Source: Variovorax sp. J22P240
Lineage (GTDB): Bacteria > Pseudomonadota > Gammaproteobacteria > Burkholderiales > Burkholderiaceae_C
DNA: 64,000 nucleotides
Assembly: GCF_030316855.1 (NCBI RefSeq)
Contig: NZ_JASZYR010000004.1
Span: 62,001 to 126,000 of the forward strand
Direction: 5' to 3'
In this document: piece after piece, positions 51,010-60,670 of the stretch
How positions within the stretch are numbered: position 1 is the stretch's first letter
Layout of the letters: every line of letters begins with the position of its first letter
Position numbers and translations under genes: made by a program
Notes under the pieces: model-generated
What the model was told of the DNA's origin: nothing
Database searches by the model: none
What the model saw: the letters and a program-made list of their open reading frames with translations, nothing else

Positions 51010-52218
51010 TCAGAGTCCGAGGATCATCTTGGAGATGATGTTCTTTTGAATTTCGTTCGAGCCGCCGAAGATCGACAGCTTGCGGTTGTTGAAGTAGCGG
51101 GCCGCAGCCGGCGCCGCATAGCTCGGTCCGACGGGCTGGCCGTCGAAGCCTTCCTTCAGCGCCTCGACCACGAAGGGCCGCGCATACGAACCCATCGCGC
51201 GACGGGTCAGCGACGAGATCTCCTGGCGGATCTCGGTGCCGCGGATCTTGAGCATCGAGCTTTCCGCACCCGGCACGCCGCCACCCGCCACTGCCGCGAT
51301 CACTCGCAGGTTGGTGGTCTTCATGTTCTCCAGGTCGATCTCGACCTTCGCCATGCGCGCCGCGAAAGCCGGGTCTTCGGCGAGTGGGCGGCCGTTCCTG
51401 GTCTGCTTCGCGGCGATGAGCTTGAGCTGTTCCATCGCGGCGACCGAGAAGCCGACGCCGGCGATGTTGGTGCGCTCGTAGGTCAGCAGGTACTTGGCGC
51501 AGGTCCAGCCCTTGTCTTCCTCGCCGACGAGGTTTTCGGCGGGCACGCGCACGTCGCTGAAGAACACCTCGTTGACTTCATGATCGCCGTCGAGCGTGAT
51601 GATCGGACGCACTTCGATGCCGGGCGAAGTCATGTCGATCAGCAGGAAGCTGATGCCTTCCTGCTTCTTCGCCTCGCGGTTGGTGCGCACGAGGCAGAAG
51701 ATCATGTTCGCGTGCTGGCCGAGCGTGGTCCATGTCTTCTGGCCGTTGACGATGTAGTGGTCTCCCTGGGCATCGACACCGCGCACGGCGGAAGTCTTGA
51801 CCGATGCCAGGTCGGAGCCCGCGCCGGGTTCCGAGTAGCCCTGGCACCACCAGTCCGAGCCGTCGAGGATGCGCGGCAGCCAGTGGCGCTTCTGCGCCTC
51901 GTTGCCGTACTTGATGAGCACCGGGCCGAGCATGTTCACGCCGAAGGGCACGATGCGCGGCGAATGCGCCAGCGCGCATTCGTTCTCGAAGATGAACTTC
52001 TCGACCGCGGTCCAGCCCGGGCCGCCGTACTGTTCGGGCCAGTGGTTGGCCAGCCAGCCGCGCTCGTTGAGGATGGCGTGCCATTCCTGCATGTCGGCCT
52101 TGCTCAGGTGCTTGCCGGTCGCTACTTTGTCGGAGAGGCGGGCCGGCAGCTTGGCTTTCAGGAAGTCGCGCACTTCGCTGCGGAAGGCTTCTTCTTCGGG
52201 GGTGAAGTTCAGGTCCAT
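51010..52218 (-). CDS. Acyl-CoA dehydrogenase, PimC-like large subunit
   Basis: A 402-residue acyl-CoA dehydrogenase resembling the large subunit of pimeloyl-CoA dehydrogenase (PimC). Blocks: WLANHWPEQYGGPGWTAVEK, GYSEPGAGSDLASVKT, NGQKTWTTLGQHANMIFCLV and the C-terminal FGGSNEIQKNII. The position of the catalytic Glu in medium-chain enzymes (YEGT) is Gly here (FGGS). The start at 52218 (MDLNFTPEEEAFRSEV) has a GAGGAGTC site; upstream in-frame codons belong to the intergenic region. It is followed by its PimD-like partner. Confidence 0.87.
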   Translation of the reverse strand: MDLNFTPEEEAFRSEVRDFLKAKLPARLSDKVATGKHLSKADMQEWHAILNERGWLANHWPEQYGGPGWTAVEKFIFENECALAHSPRIVPFGVNMLGPVLIKYGNEAQKRHWLPRILDGSDWWCQGYSEPGAGSDLASVKTSAVRGVDAQGDHYIVNGQKTWTTLGQHANMIFCLVRTNREAKKQEGISFLLIDMTSPGIEVRPIITLDGDHEVNEVFFSDVRVPAENLVGEEDKGWTCAKYLLTYERTNIAGVGFSVAAMEQLKLIAAKQTRNGRPLAEDPAFAARMAKVEIDLENMKTTNLRVIAAVAGGGVPGAESSMLKIRGTEIRQEISSLTRRAMGSYARPFVVEALKEGFDGQPVGPSYAAPAAARYFNNRKLSIFGGSNEIQKNIISKMILGL

Positions 52219-52228
52219 GGCGGACTCC

Positions 52229-53419
52229 TCAATAGATTTCAAAGAGGCCCGCGGCACCCATGCCGCCGGCGATGCACATCGTGACGACGGCGTACTTCGC
52301 GCCGCGGCGCTTGCCTTCGATCAGCACGTGGCCGGCCAGCCGCGCGCCCGTCATGCCGAACGGATGGCCGATGGAAATCGCGCCGCCGTTGACGTTGAGC
52401 CGCTCGGCCGGGATGCCGAGCTTGTCCTGGCAGTAGATGGACTGCGAAGCAAAGGCTTCGTTGAGTTCCCAGAGATCGATATCGTCGACCTTCAGGCCAT
52501 GGCGCGCCAGCAGTTTCGGCACCGCGAACACCGGGCCGATGCCCATCTCGTCGGGCTCGCAGCCGGCGACGGCCATGCCGCGGAATGCGCCCATCGGCTT
52601 CAGGTTGGCGCGCTCGGCTTCCTTGGCTTCCATCAGCACACAGGCCGAGGCGCCATCGGAGAGTTGCGATGCATTGCCGGCGGTGACGAACTTGTCCGCG
52701 CCCATCACGGGTTGCAGCTTGGCGAGCGCGTCGTAGGTCGTGCCGCGGCGGTTGCAGGTGTCGTGGTCGATCGTCACTTCGCGCTGCGTGACTTCCTTGG
52801 TTTCCTTGTTCGTATCGGCCATCGTGGTGCTGCAGGCCACGATCTCTTCCTTGTAGCGGCCGGCGATCTGCGCTTCCTCGGTCTTGCGCTGGCTCTCGGC
52901 GGAGAAGCGGTCCTGCGCCTCGCGGCTGATGCCGTAGCGCTGCGCCACGATGTCGGCGGTCTCGATCATCGCCATGTAGAGCGCGGGCTTGTGCTCGACG
53001 ATCCACGGGTCCATGCCGCTGTCGCCGCTGTCGGTGGCGCTGCGGGTGCGGATCTGCGAAATGCTTTCCACGCCGCCCGCGATCATGGCCGGGGCGCCGT
53101 CGACCACGATGCGGCCCGCTGCCATCGCGATCGCCTGCAGGCCCGAGGCGCAGAAGCGGTTGACCGTGGTGCCGGCGATCGAGATCGGCAGGCCCGCGCG
53201 GATGATGCTCTGGCGTGCGATGTTCCGGCCGGTGGTGCCTTCGGGGTAGCCGCAGCCGAGGATCGCGTCCTCGATCAGCGCGGGATCGATGCCCGAGCGC
53301 TCGACCGCGGCCTTGACTGCAAAGGCTGCCAGCGTCGCGCCGGGGGTGATGTTGAATTCGCCACGGTGCGCCTTGGTGAGCGGCGTGCGGGCGGTTGAGA
53401 CGATGACGGCTTCGCGCAT
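52229..53419 (-). CDS. Acetyl-CoA acyltransferase (thiolase)
   Basis: A 396-residue degradative thiolase. Nucleophile Cys90 lies in [11 protein letters not shown]; the second half has [19 protein letters not shown] with the catalytic His, and [13 protein letters not shown] with the second catalytic Cys. It cleaves a 3-oxoacyl-CoA with CoA to release acetyl-CoA, the last reaction of each beta-oxidation cycle. It is 11 bp downstream of the fused hydratase/dehydrogenase. In pim-type clusters the equivalent is PimB. An acetoacetyl-CoA-specific role cannot be excluded. Confidence 0.93.
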   Translation of the reverse strand: MREAVIVSTARTPLTKAHRGEFNITPGATLAAFAVKAAVERSGIDPALIEDAILGCGYPEGTTGRNIARQSIIRAGLPISIAGTTVNRFCASGLQAIAMAAGRIVVDGAPAMIAGGVESISQIRTRSATDSGDSGMDPWIVEHKPALYMAMIETADIVAQRYGISREAQDRFSAESQRKTEEAQIAGRYKEEIVACSTTMADTNKETKEVTQREVTIDHDTCNRRGTTYDALAKLQPVMGADKFVTAGNASQLSDGASACVLMEAKEAERANLKPMGAFRGMAVAGCEPDEMGIGPVFAVPKLLARHGLKVDDIDLWELNEAFASQSIYCQDKLGIPAERLNVNGGAISIGHPFGMTGARLAGHVLIEGKRRGAKYAVVTMCIAGGMGAAGLFEIY

Positions 53420-53430
53420 GGGATATCTCC

Positions 53431-55560
53431 TTATTCGGACTGGTTGAGGCTTGCGAAATCGGCGCCGCGTTCGACCAGCTCGACGAGCAACGGCGAGGGT
53501 TTCCAGAACAGCGGATCCTGCTTCGCGAATTCGCGGATGTCGGCCAGCACATTGGCGAGGCCCACGGTGTCGGCGTACTTCATCGGGCCGCCGCGATGGC
53601 GCGGGAAGCCGTAGCCGTAGAGGAAGGTCACGTCGACGTCGAGCGGCCGCAGCGCGATGCGCTGGTGCACGACGTTGGCCCCTTCGTTGATCATCGCGGC
53701 CATGTAGCGGCGCATGATTTCGTCGTCGGTGAAGTTGCGCGTCGCGATGCCCGCGCGCTGGCGCTCCGCATCGATGATCGCAAGCACCTCGGGATCATCG
53801 GTGCCAGTGCGTGCGCCTTCCGGATAGAGGTAGTAGCCGCGCTGTGTCTTCTGGCCGAACCACCCGCGCTCGCAGATGCGGTCCGCAATCTGCACGTAGC
53901 GCGCCTTCGGGTCGCGCGTGGCGGCCTTGCGCTTGCGCGTGGCCCAGCCGATGTCGCCGCCCGCGAGATCGGACACCTGGAACGGGCCCATCGGGTAGCC
54001 GAAGTCGCGCACCGCCTTGTCGATCTGGTAGGGCGACGCACCGTCTTCCATCATGTGGTCGGCGGCCTGGCGATAGACCGCGAGGATGCGGTTGCCGATG
54101 AAGCCGTCGCACACGCCGGCGCGCACCGGCACCTTCTTGAGCTTCTTCGCAAGCTCGAAGCCTGTGGCGACCACGTCGGCGCTCACCTTGCCGGGCACCA
54201 CGATCTCCAGCAGCTTCATGATGTTCGCCGGCGAGAAGAAGTGCAGGCCCACCACGTCGGCCGGGCGCGAGATGCTGGCGGCGATCTCGTCGATGTCCAG
54301 GTACGAGGTGTTCGTGGCGAGCACGGCGCCGGGCTTGCAGACGCGGTCGAGTTCGGCGAAGACGGCCTTCTTGACGCCCATCTCCTCGAACACGGCTTCG
54401 ACCACGATGTCGACCTTGGCCAGCGCGTCGTACGAGGTCGAGCCCGAGAAGCGCGCCATGACCGCAGCCTTGGCTTCGGCAGTCATGCGGCCCTTCTGGA
54501 TGAGGCCGTCGTAGACCTTCTCGACATGGGCACGACCGCGCGCGAGGCTGGGCTCGTCGCGCTCGATCATGGTCACGGGCATGCCGGCGTCGAGCATCGC
54601 CACCGCGATGCCTGCGCCCATCGTGCCGCCGCCGACGATGCCCGCCGACTCCAGCGGGCGGGGCTTCGCGGCCTTGGTTTCTGGCGCCTTGAGCACTTCG
54701 CGCTCGGCGAAGAAGGCGTGGATCAGGCCCGCGCGCTGCGGGCTGTCGATGCACTGCAGGAACAACTTGCGTTCGAGCGCCATGCCCTCGTCGAAGGGCT
54801 GCGTGAGCGCGGCTTCGACCGCTTCGATGATCTTCATCGGCGAGAACAGGCCGCGGCTCTTCTTGGCCGTATCCGCGCGGGCGGCTTCCAGTGCGGCACG
54901 GCTGGCTTCGGTATCGGCCAGCCCTTGGGCATCGCGCGTGCGGCGCACCGGGGCCTTGGCGGCGACGAGTTCCTTCGCATAGGCGAGGCCTTGCGGCAGT
55001 GCGTCGGTGCCTTCGCCGAGACGGTCGATCAGGCCCAGCGACAGCGCTTCCTTCGCGCCGGTGTGGCGGCCGCTGAGCATGAGTTCGAGCGCGGGCTTCA
55101 CGCCGATCAGGCGCGGCGCGCGCTGGGTGCCGCCGGAGCCGGGGAGCAGGCCGAGCTGCACTTCAGGCAGCCCGAGCTTGGCGGAAGCCACGGCCAGGCG
55201 ATAGTGCGCCGACAGTGCGATCTCCAGCCCGCCACCGAGCGCCGCACCGTGGATCGCAGCCACCACGGGCTTGCTGCAGTTCTCGATGCGGCCGCAGACT
55301 TCCGGCAGCGACGGCGGCTGCGGCGTCTTGCCGAACTCGCGGATGTCTGCGCCGGCGATGAAGTTGCGCCCTGCACCCACGATCAGCACCGCGGCGACAT
55401 CGCTGTCGGCTTCGGCCGCATCGATCGCAGCCACCAGGCCGCGGCGCACGTCGACGCCCAGCGCATTGACCGGCGGGTTGTCGATGGTCACGACCAGCAC
55501 GTTGGCATCTCGCTGGAACGTGACGGGTTCGGACGTAGAAGGAGTGGGAGTCGTGGCCAT
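53431..55560 (-). CDS. Bifunctional enoyl-CoA hydratase / 3-hydroxyacyl-CoA dehydrogenase
   Basis: A 709-residue FadB/FadJ/PimF-like fusion. The crotonase domain (about residues 10-200) has [20 protein letters not shown] and [17 protein letters not shown], supplying both catalytic Glu regions. The NAD-binding domain begins near residue 305 with [20 protein letters not shown]. The dehydrogenase C-terminal domains include [17 protein letters not shown] and [21 protein letters not shown]. It performs hydration and NAD-dependent oxidation in beta-oxidation. First gene of the cluster; start at 55560 with a GGAGAC site. The gap of 133 bp to the divergent LysR gene holds TTGACA-type repeats. Confidence 0.94.
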   Translation of the reverse strand: MATTPTPSTSEPVTFQRDANVLVVTIDNPPVNALGVDVRRGLVAAIDAAEADSDVAAVLIVGAGRNFIAGADIREFGKTPQPPSLPEVCGRIENCSKPVVAAIHGAALGGGLEIALSAHYRLAVASAKLGLPEVQLGLLPGSGGTQRAPRLIGVKPALELMLSGRHTGAKEALSLGLIDRLGEGTDALPQGLAYAKELVAAKAPVRRTRDAQGLADTEASRAALEAARADTAKKSRGLFSPMKIIEAVEAALTQPFDEGMALERKLFLQCIDSPQRAGLIHAFFAEREVLKAPETKAAKPRPLESAGIVGGGTMGAGIAVAMLDAGMPVTMIERDEPSLARGRAHVEKVYDGLIQKGRMTAEAKAAVMARFSGSTSYDALAKVDIVVEAVFEEMGVKKAVFAELDRVCKPGAVLATNTSYLDIDEIAASISRPADVVGLHFFSPANIMKLLEIVVPGKVSADVVATGFELAKKLKKVPVRAGVCDGFIGNRILAVYRQAADHMMEDGASPYQIDKAVRDFGYPMGPFQVSDLAGGDIGWATRKRKAATRDPKARYVQIADRICERGWFGQKTQRGYYLYPEGARTGTDDPEVLAIIDAERQRAGIATRNFTDDEIMRRYMAAMINEGANVVHQRIALRPLDVDVTFLYGYGFPRHRGGPMKYADTVGLANVLADIREFAKQDPLFWKPSPLLVELVERGADFASLNQSE

Positions 55561-55654
55561 GCTGTGTGTCTCCGGATGGCGGAACCGGACGGTTCCTAGA
55601 GGGTGAATCCGCGATTCTTGATCCGGCACACCAATTTGACAATTGCATTACCCA

Positions 55655-55669
55655 TTGACAGACTGTCAA
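55655..55669. promoter_or_regulatory. Perfect TTGACAG-A-CTGTCAA palindrome between LysR gene and beta-oxidation cluster
   Basis: A 15-bp perfect dyad (7-1-7) in the 133-bp divergent gap. Further TTGACA half-sites occur at 55636 (TTGACAATTG) and 55677 (TTGACAGA), about 20 bp on each side, a roughly two-turn spacing. This fits LysR-type T-N11-A recognition with additional activation half-sites. It is 25 bp upstream of the LysR start and 95 bp upstream of the fused hydratase/dehydrogenase start, so one regulator could control both directions. Confidence 0.6.
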
Positions 55670-55693
55670 AGGATTTTTGACAGAATCGATGCC

Positions 55694-56608
55694 ATGGACC
55701 TGCAATCGCTGACCCTGCTGGTCGAAATCCTTGACGCCGGGAATCTGAGCGCCGCCGCGCGACGGCTGAAGATGAGCCGAGCCAACGTGAGCTATCACCT
55801 GAACCAGCTCGAACGCTCGGTGGGCGCGCAACTGGTGCGGCGCACCACGCGGCGCGCCGAGCCGACGGAAATCGGCCTGCGGCTCTACCAGCACGGCCTT
55901 GCCATCCAGGGCGAACTGATGGCCGCGAGGGAGTCGGTGACGACGTTGGGCCAGAGCCTGCAGGGTCGCGTGCGGCTCAGCGTGCCGAGCGGCTACGGGC
56001 AACTCGTCATGTCCGAGTGGCTCATCGACTTCAAGCGACAGTACCCCGGCATCGTGCTGGACGTGCTTTTCGAGAACCGCATCGAGGATCTCTTGCGCGA
56101 CGAAGTGGATATCGCGATCCGCGTGATCCCCGAGCCGCCGCAGAACCTCGTTGCGCGCGAACTGGGCCCGGTGCGCTACGTGGCCTGCGCATCGACTGCC
56201 TATGCACGGGAACACGCGCTGCCCACCCAGCTCGATGAATTGCAGGCCGCGCCGGTGGTCACCGCAGCCGTGATCGGACGGCAGTTGCGCGTGTCGGCCT
56301 ATCAGGGGGAGGAGCGCCGCGAGGTGGTGCTGGAGCCCACGCTGATCTCCGAGAACTTTCTCTTCCTGAGGCAGGCCATCCTCGCCGGCCTGGGTATCGG
56401 GCTGGTGCCCGACTACGTCGTGAATGACGACGTGCGGCGCGGCGACGTCGTGACCACGCTCGACGACTGGCGGCTCAGCATCTTCGGCACGCAAATGTTC
56501 ATGCTCTACATGCCGAACCGCCAGCACACGCGCGCGACGCGGACCTTCATCGATTTCATCCTGGAGCGCGCCCGAGGCACGGCAGCAGGCGCCGCGCAGG
56601 ACGCGTAG
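55694..56608 (+). CDS. LysR-family transcriptional regulator of the catabolic cluster
   Basis: A 304-residue LysR regulator. N-terminal winged HTH (residues 1-60) has LLVEILDAGNLSAAARRLKM and SYHLNQLERSVGAQLVRRTT. The effector-binding domain (about 88-290) includes GRVRLSVPSGYGQLVMSEWL and AILAGLGIGLVPDYVV. The ATG at 55694 (MDLQSLTLLVE) fits family length; an in-frame start at 55643 would add 17 residues over the palindromic DNA and is less likely. It is divergent from the beta-oxidation cluster and probably activates it in response to the substrate or its CoA ester. Confidence 0.9.
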   Translation: MDLQSLTLLVEILDAGNLSAAARRLKMSRANVSYHLNQLERSVGAQLVRRTTRRAEPTEIGLRLYQHGLAIQGELMAARESVTTLGQSLQGRVRLSVPSGYGQLVMSEWLIDFKRQYPGIVLDVLFENRIEDLLRDEVDIAIRVIPEPPQNLVARELGPVRYVACASTAYAREHALPTQLDELQAAPVVTAAVIGRQLRVSAYQGEERREVVLEPTLISENFLFLRQAILAGLGIGLVPDYVVNDDVRRGDVVTTLDDWRLSIFGTQMFMLYMPNRQHTRATRTFIDFILERARGTAAGAAQDA

Positions 56609-56673
56609 CACCCCGGGCGCCCGCCATGGCGCGGGCGGCGGAAGTGCGGCAGCATCGGGGCACGGAACGCTCG

Positions 56674-59600
56674 ATGACCACGACCTGTGCCGGCTGCGGC
56701 GCCGATGTGCTGCCCACGTCATCCTTCTGCCAGCGCTGCGGGCGACGGCTCGCCTGTTCCTGCGTGTCGTGCGGATACGAATGCGAGTCCGACTTTGCGT
56801 TCTGCCCGCGCTGCGGCACGGCGCGGGCGGCGGCGGGCCCGGCGATCGCCAGCGTGCCGCCGACACCGGCCATCAGCGAGCCCAGCCATGAGGCGGATCG
56901 CCGCCAGGTCACCGTGGTGTTCGCCGATCTGACGGGCTTCACGTCGCTCGCCGAAGGGCTGGACCCCGAAACGCTGCGCACCTTCCAGAACGCGTTGTTT
57001 GCCGCGATGGCGCAGTCCATTGCGCGCTACGACGGCTTCGTCGAGAAGTTCGTGGGCGACGCAGTGATGGCGGTGTTCGGCGCGCCCCGCGCGCACGAGG
57101 ACGACCCGCTGCGCGCCGTGGAAGCAGCGCAGGAGATGATGCAAGGCGTCGAGCAGCTGAGCGCGCAGTGGATGGCGCGCCTCGGACGGCCGGTCACGCT
57201 GCACATCGGCGTTCACACCGGCGCGGTGGTGGCCGGCAGCCTGGGCAGCGGCACTGGCGGCGCGTATGCGGTCACCGGCGATACGGTGAACACCGCGTCG
57301 CGATTGCTCACGGCCGCGGCGCCGGGCAGGGTGCTGGTGTCGGAAGCGACCCATGCAATGGTGAGGCACCGCTTCGAATTCGAGCCGCCCTCCGAACTGG
57401 CGCTACGCGGCAAGGCGGAGCCCCTTCGCGTGCATTGCCTGATCGGCGTGCGCACGGAACTGGCCTCCGCCCGCGGCCTCGCCGACCTCGGGCTCGCGGC
57501 GCCGATGGTCGGGCGCGGCGATGCGGTCGAACGTCTGCTGGCTGCGTTCGACCGCATGCAGGGCGGGAAGGCGCAGGTGGTCAGCGTCGTCGGCGAGGCC
57601 GGGGCCGGCAAGTCCCGGCTGCTCGCCGAGTTCTTCGCGCGCCTCGAAGGCGACGAACGTTTGACGGCGACGGGCGTTCGTCGCGCCAACTGTTCATCGC
57701 TCGGCGAGCCCACCTATGGCACCTTCGGCGCGCTGTTTCGCGATGCGTACCGCGTGGATGCGGGGGAGTCATTGGAATCGGCCCGGCGCAAGCTGCAAGA
57801 GGGTTTGACGTCCCTCGGCGCCAACGCCGACGAAGCCGATGCAGTGGGGAAGGTGCTGAACTACCTGCTCGGCATCCAGGACACGAAGCCGCGCGACATC
57901 GAACCCGAGCAACTCCAGCGCCAGATCACCCTGGCAGCACGGGCGCTGATCGAGCGCCGGCTGTCGCAGCAACCGGTGATGGTCGTGGTCGACGATCTGC
58001 ACTGGGCCGATGCGGCGTCCGTCGATCTGCTGGGCGAGGTGGTCGACCAACTCGCGGACCGGCCGTTGATGGTGCTGGTCTTTCAGCGTCCCGATGCGCG
58101 TTCGCTGCGCACCGAGCGGGCCGAACCCTCCGTGATCGAGCTGGGTCCGCTCCACGAGCAGGAGTCTCGATCGCTCGTGCGTCACCTGCTGGAAGCGTCC
58201 GCGGACGATGACCTGGCGCCCGTGCTCGATTTCGTCGCGGCGCGTGCCGGAGGCAACCCGTTGTTCGTCGAGGAGATCGTTCGCAGCCTGGCCGGGCGCG
58301 GCCTGCTGGTGAAAAAGGAAGGGCGCTGGGTCTGCGAGGACCCGTGCGACAGCGTGGATGTTCCGCCGACGCTGTACGGGCTGCTGTTGTCGCGCATCGA
58401 CGGATTGGGCGTGGACGACCGGCGGGTGCTTCAAGAAGCGGCGGTGTGGGGAGTCGGGTTCGACGGCGCGCTGTTGCAACGCATCGCGAGCGAGCCGCGA
58501 TCGGTCGAAGCCTCGTTGCATCGGCTCGCGGCCGCCGACCTCATCCGGGCAGATGGGCAAGGCTGGTGCTTCACCCATGCGCTGCTGCACGAAGTGGCCT
58601 ATCAGAACCTGCTGCTCTCGCGGCGCACCGAACTCCACCAACGTGCCGGCTTCGCGCTGGAATTCGTGCTGGGCGTCGACGCGCAGGCGCCCATCGACGA
58701 GCAGGCGCGCAGCCCCCTGCGTCTGGTCGAGCTGGAGGCGCTGGCGCACCATTGGAGCCTGTCGCCGGACAAGGCACGCGGGGCTCGCTACCTCGTGGCC
58801 GCCGGCGACTGGGCGCGCGCCGTCTACGCCAACGACGACGCCATTCGCCACTACGAACGCGCGCTGCACACGCTGGACGAATCGACGGTCGACACGGTTG
58901 CCGCGAAGGCCGAGGTCGAGACGGCGGAACTCGACGCGCGCGAGCGCCTGGCCGACCTGTTCGGCCTGCAGGGGCGGCGCACCGATGCGCTCGCCCAATA
59001 TGCGGTTGTCCAGCGCGCGGACGAACGGCGAGACGATCCGGTCCGCACCGCGCGCGTGTTGCGCAAGACGGGCGGCCTGCACTGGGAGGCCGGCGAGCGC
59101 GAGCGCGCCAGCGCCTGCTTCAGCGCCGGTCTCGACCGCCTGGGCGAAGAAGGCGACCGGATCGAACGCGCGCACCTGTTCCAGGAGATGGGCCGGCTGG
59201 CTTTCCGGGCCGGCGACAACGACACCGCGCTCGCGCTGGCTCAGCGCGCCCTGGCGGAGGTGCCTTCCGAGCCCACGGGCCGCGAGCGGGAGGCCAGCGT
59301 CGTGCGCGCCGAGGCCTGCAACACGCTCGGCGTGGCACTGGCACGGCTGGGACGGCCTGCCGAGGCGGTGGAGCATGTCGAACGCAGCGTCGCGCAGGCC
59401 GAGGCGAACAATATGCTGCAGGCGGCCTGCCGCGGCTACACCAACCTGGGCGTGCTGTATGCGTCGCTCGACCCGCAGCGCAGCATCGAGACCTGCCTGC
59501 GCGGCCTGGAAACTGCCCGGAAAGTGGGCGACCTCGGCTTCCAGTCACGGCTCTACGCGAATCTCGCGGTCGCCTATTGCGCGCTGACCAACCGCTGCGA

Positions 59601-59937
59601 GGCCGAGGGCATCGAGGCTGCGCGTGCCGCCGCCAGCCTCGATCGCCGCCTGGGACTGCTCGATCACCTTGCGGTGCCGCTGATCGTGCTGGGCCAGATA
59701 TATCAGTGCCATGGCGATAGTGCGCGCGCCTTCGCTTCTTACAAGGAAGCGTTGCAATTGGCCGAGCGGATCGACGAGCCTCAACTGCTCTTTCCCTGCT
59801 ACGATGGTTTGGCTACGCTGTACCTCGATGCCGGGAGCCCCGCACAGGCGGAAACCTACCTCGCCCTGGCACAAGCGGTATGCGAGCGCGCCGGCCTCGA
59901 GCCCGACGCCCTGATGGTGCTTCCGTTCCTCTGCTGA
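56674..59937 (+). CDS. Zinc-ribbon / class III adenylate cyclase / AAA-like ATPase / TPR signalling protein
   Basis: A 1087-residue multidomain protein. Two zinc ribbons at the N-terminus (Cys5-X2-Cys8...Cys19-X2-Cys22 and Cys30-X2-Cys33...Cys44-X2-Cys47). Then a class III nucleotide cyclase domain (about 75-255), with metal Asp85 in VFADLTGFT, Asp129 in VGDAVMAVFG and the conserved TGDTVNTASRL. Then a signalling ATPase domain with Walker A GEAGAGKS (residues 307-314) and Walker B VVVDDLHWAD (Asp440/Asp441). The C-terminal half is TPR-like helical repeats. It probably makes cAMP under protein-protein control. Start at 56674 is favoured; ATG 56626 is the alternative. No membrane segment is seen. 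Confidence 0.9.
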   Translation: MTTTCAGCGADVLPTSSFCQRCGRRLACSCVSCGYECESDFAFCPRCGTARAAAGPAIASVPPTPAISEPSHEADRRQVTVVFADLTGFTSLAEGLDPETLRTFQNALFAAMAQSIARYDGFVEKFVGDAVMAVFGAPRAHEDDPLRAVEAAQEMMQGVEQLSAQWMARLGRPVTLHIGVHTGAVVAGSLGSGTGGAYAVTGDTVNTASRLLTAAAPGRVLVSEATHAMVRHRFEFEPPSELALRGKAEPLRVHCLIGVRTELASARGLADLGLAAPMVGRGDAVERLLAAFDRMQGGKAQVVSVVGEAGAGKSRLLAEFFARLEGDERLTATGVRRANCSSLGEPTYGTFGALFRDAYRVDAGESLESARRKLQEGLTSLGANADEADAVGKVLNYLLGIQDTKPRDIEPEQLQRQITLAARALIERRLSQQPVMVVVDDLHWADAASVDLLGEVVDQLADRPLMVLVFQRPDARSLRTERAEPSVIELGPLHEQESRSLVRHLLEASADDDLAPVLDFVAARAGGNPLFVEEIVRSLAGRGLLVKKEGRWVCEDPCDSVDVPPTLYGLLLSRIDGLGVDDRRVLQEAAVWGVGFDGALLQRIASEPRSVEASLHRLAAADLIRADGQGWCFTHALLHEVAYQNLLLSRRTELHQRAGFALEFVLGVDAQAPIDEQARSPLRLVELEALAHHWSLSPDKARGARYLVAAGDWARAVYANDDAIRHYERALHTLDESTVDTVAAKAEVETAELDARERLADLFGLQGRRTDALAQYAVVQRADERRDDPVRTARVLRKTGGLHWEAGERERASACFSAGLDRLGEEGDRIERAHLFQEMGRLAFRAGDNDTALALAQRALAEVPSEPTGREREASVVRAEACNTLGVALARLGRPAEAVEHVERSVAQAEANNMLQAACRGYTNLGVLYASLDPQRSIETCLRGLETARKVGDLGFQSRLYANLAVAYCALTNRCEAEGIEAARAAASLDRRLGLLDHLAVPLIVLGQIYQCHGDSARAFASYKEALQLAERIDEPQLLFPCYDGLATLYLDAGSPAQAETYLALAQAVCERAGLEPDALMVLPFLC

Positions 59938-59959
59938 ACCTGCCTGAAGGAGCCTCGAC

Positions 59960-60613
59960 ATGGCATTCGTGATGAATCATCCCGTGGCGCCGGGCGACCC
60001 GGCCCCCGACTTCTCCCTTCCGGCAGTCGCCGGGCCCGAGACCGTTTCGCTCGCCGACTACCGCGGACGCAGCCCGGTGTTCCTCGCGCTGATGGTGGGT
60101 CTGTGGTGCCCGTTCTGCCGACGACAGCTCGTCCAGCTCGGCGCGCTCGAACAGAAGCTGAAGGCGGTGGGAGTCGAGACACTGGCCGTCGTGGCGACCG
60201 AACCCGAAAACGCGCGGCTGTACTTCAAGTTCAGGCCGACGCGGCTGCGCCTGGCATCCGACCCCGAGCTGTCGACCCACCGCGCCTTCGGGGTTCCGAA
60301 GCCCGAGTCGACGCCCGAGCTGCTCCAGCAGCTGGATGAGGTCCGAGTCAATCCTTTCGGCGATCTGCCCGAACCGCTGCCGATTTCCCAGGCCGCCAAG
60401 GTGATCGGCGAACTCGACGGCTACGCCTGCACGCCGACCGACCTGGGTGAAGTCGACAAGCAATGGCCGCAACTGAAGGCGCAGTTCATGATCGATCGCG
60501 ACGGCATCGTGCGCTGGGCGGAAATCGAGTGCGCCGCAGAGGGCTTGCCCGGCATCGGCAAGCTGCCCTCCGAAGACGTGATCCTCGGCGCGGCGCGCGC
60601 CTGCGCTGCCTGA
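59960..60613 (+). CDS. Redoxin (AhpC/TSA-like) protein
   Basis: A 217-residue thioredoxin-fold peroxiredoxin-like protein. PGDPAPDFSLPAVAG opens the domain, and the redox motif is Cys50-Pro-Phe-Cys53 in GLWCPFCRRQL. It may reduce peroxides or act as a thiol-disulfide reductase; the CXXC pair is closer to the redoxin/TlpA-like and AhpC-like disulfide type than to a 1-Cys peroxiredoxin. No signal peptide, so probably cytoplasmic. It starts 22 bp after the cyclase gene, with an AAGGAGCC site. Confidence 0.85.
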   Translation: MAFVMNHPVAPGDPAPDFSLPAVAGPETVSLADYRGRSPVFLALMVGLWCPFCRRQLVQLGALEQKLKAVGVETLAVVATEPENARLYFKFRPTRLRLASDPELSTHRAFGVPKPESTPELLQQLDEVRVNPFGDLPEPLPISQAAKVIGELDGYACTPTDLGEVDKQWPQLKAQFMIDRDGIVRWAEIECAAEGLPGIGKLPSEDVILGAARACAA

Positions 60614-60670
60614 GGCGCACGCGGGCCTGATTCACGCGGGGCCGCGCACGGCGATGGGACAATCCTGCCC

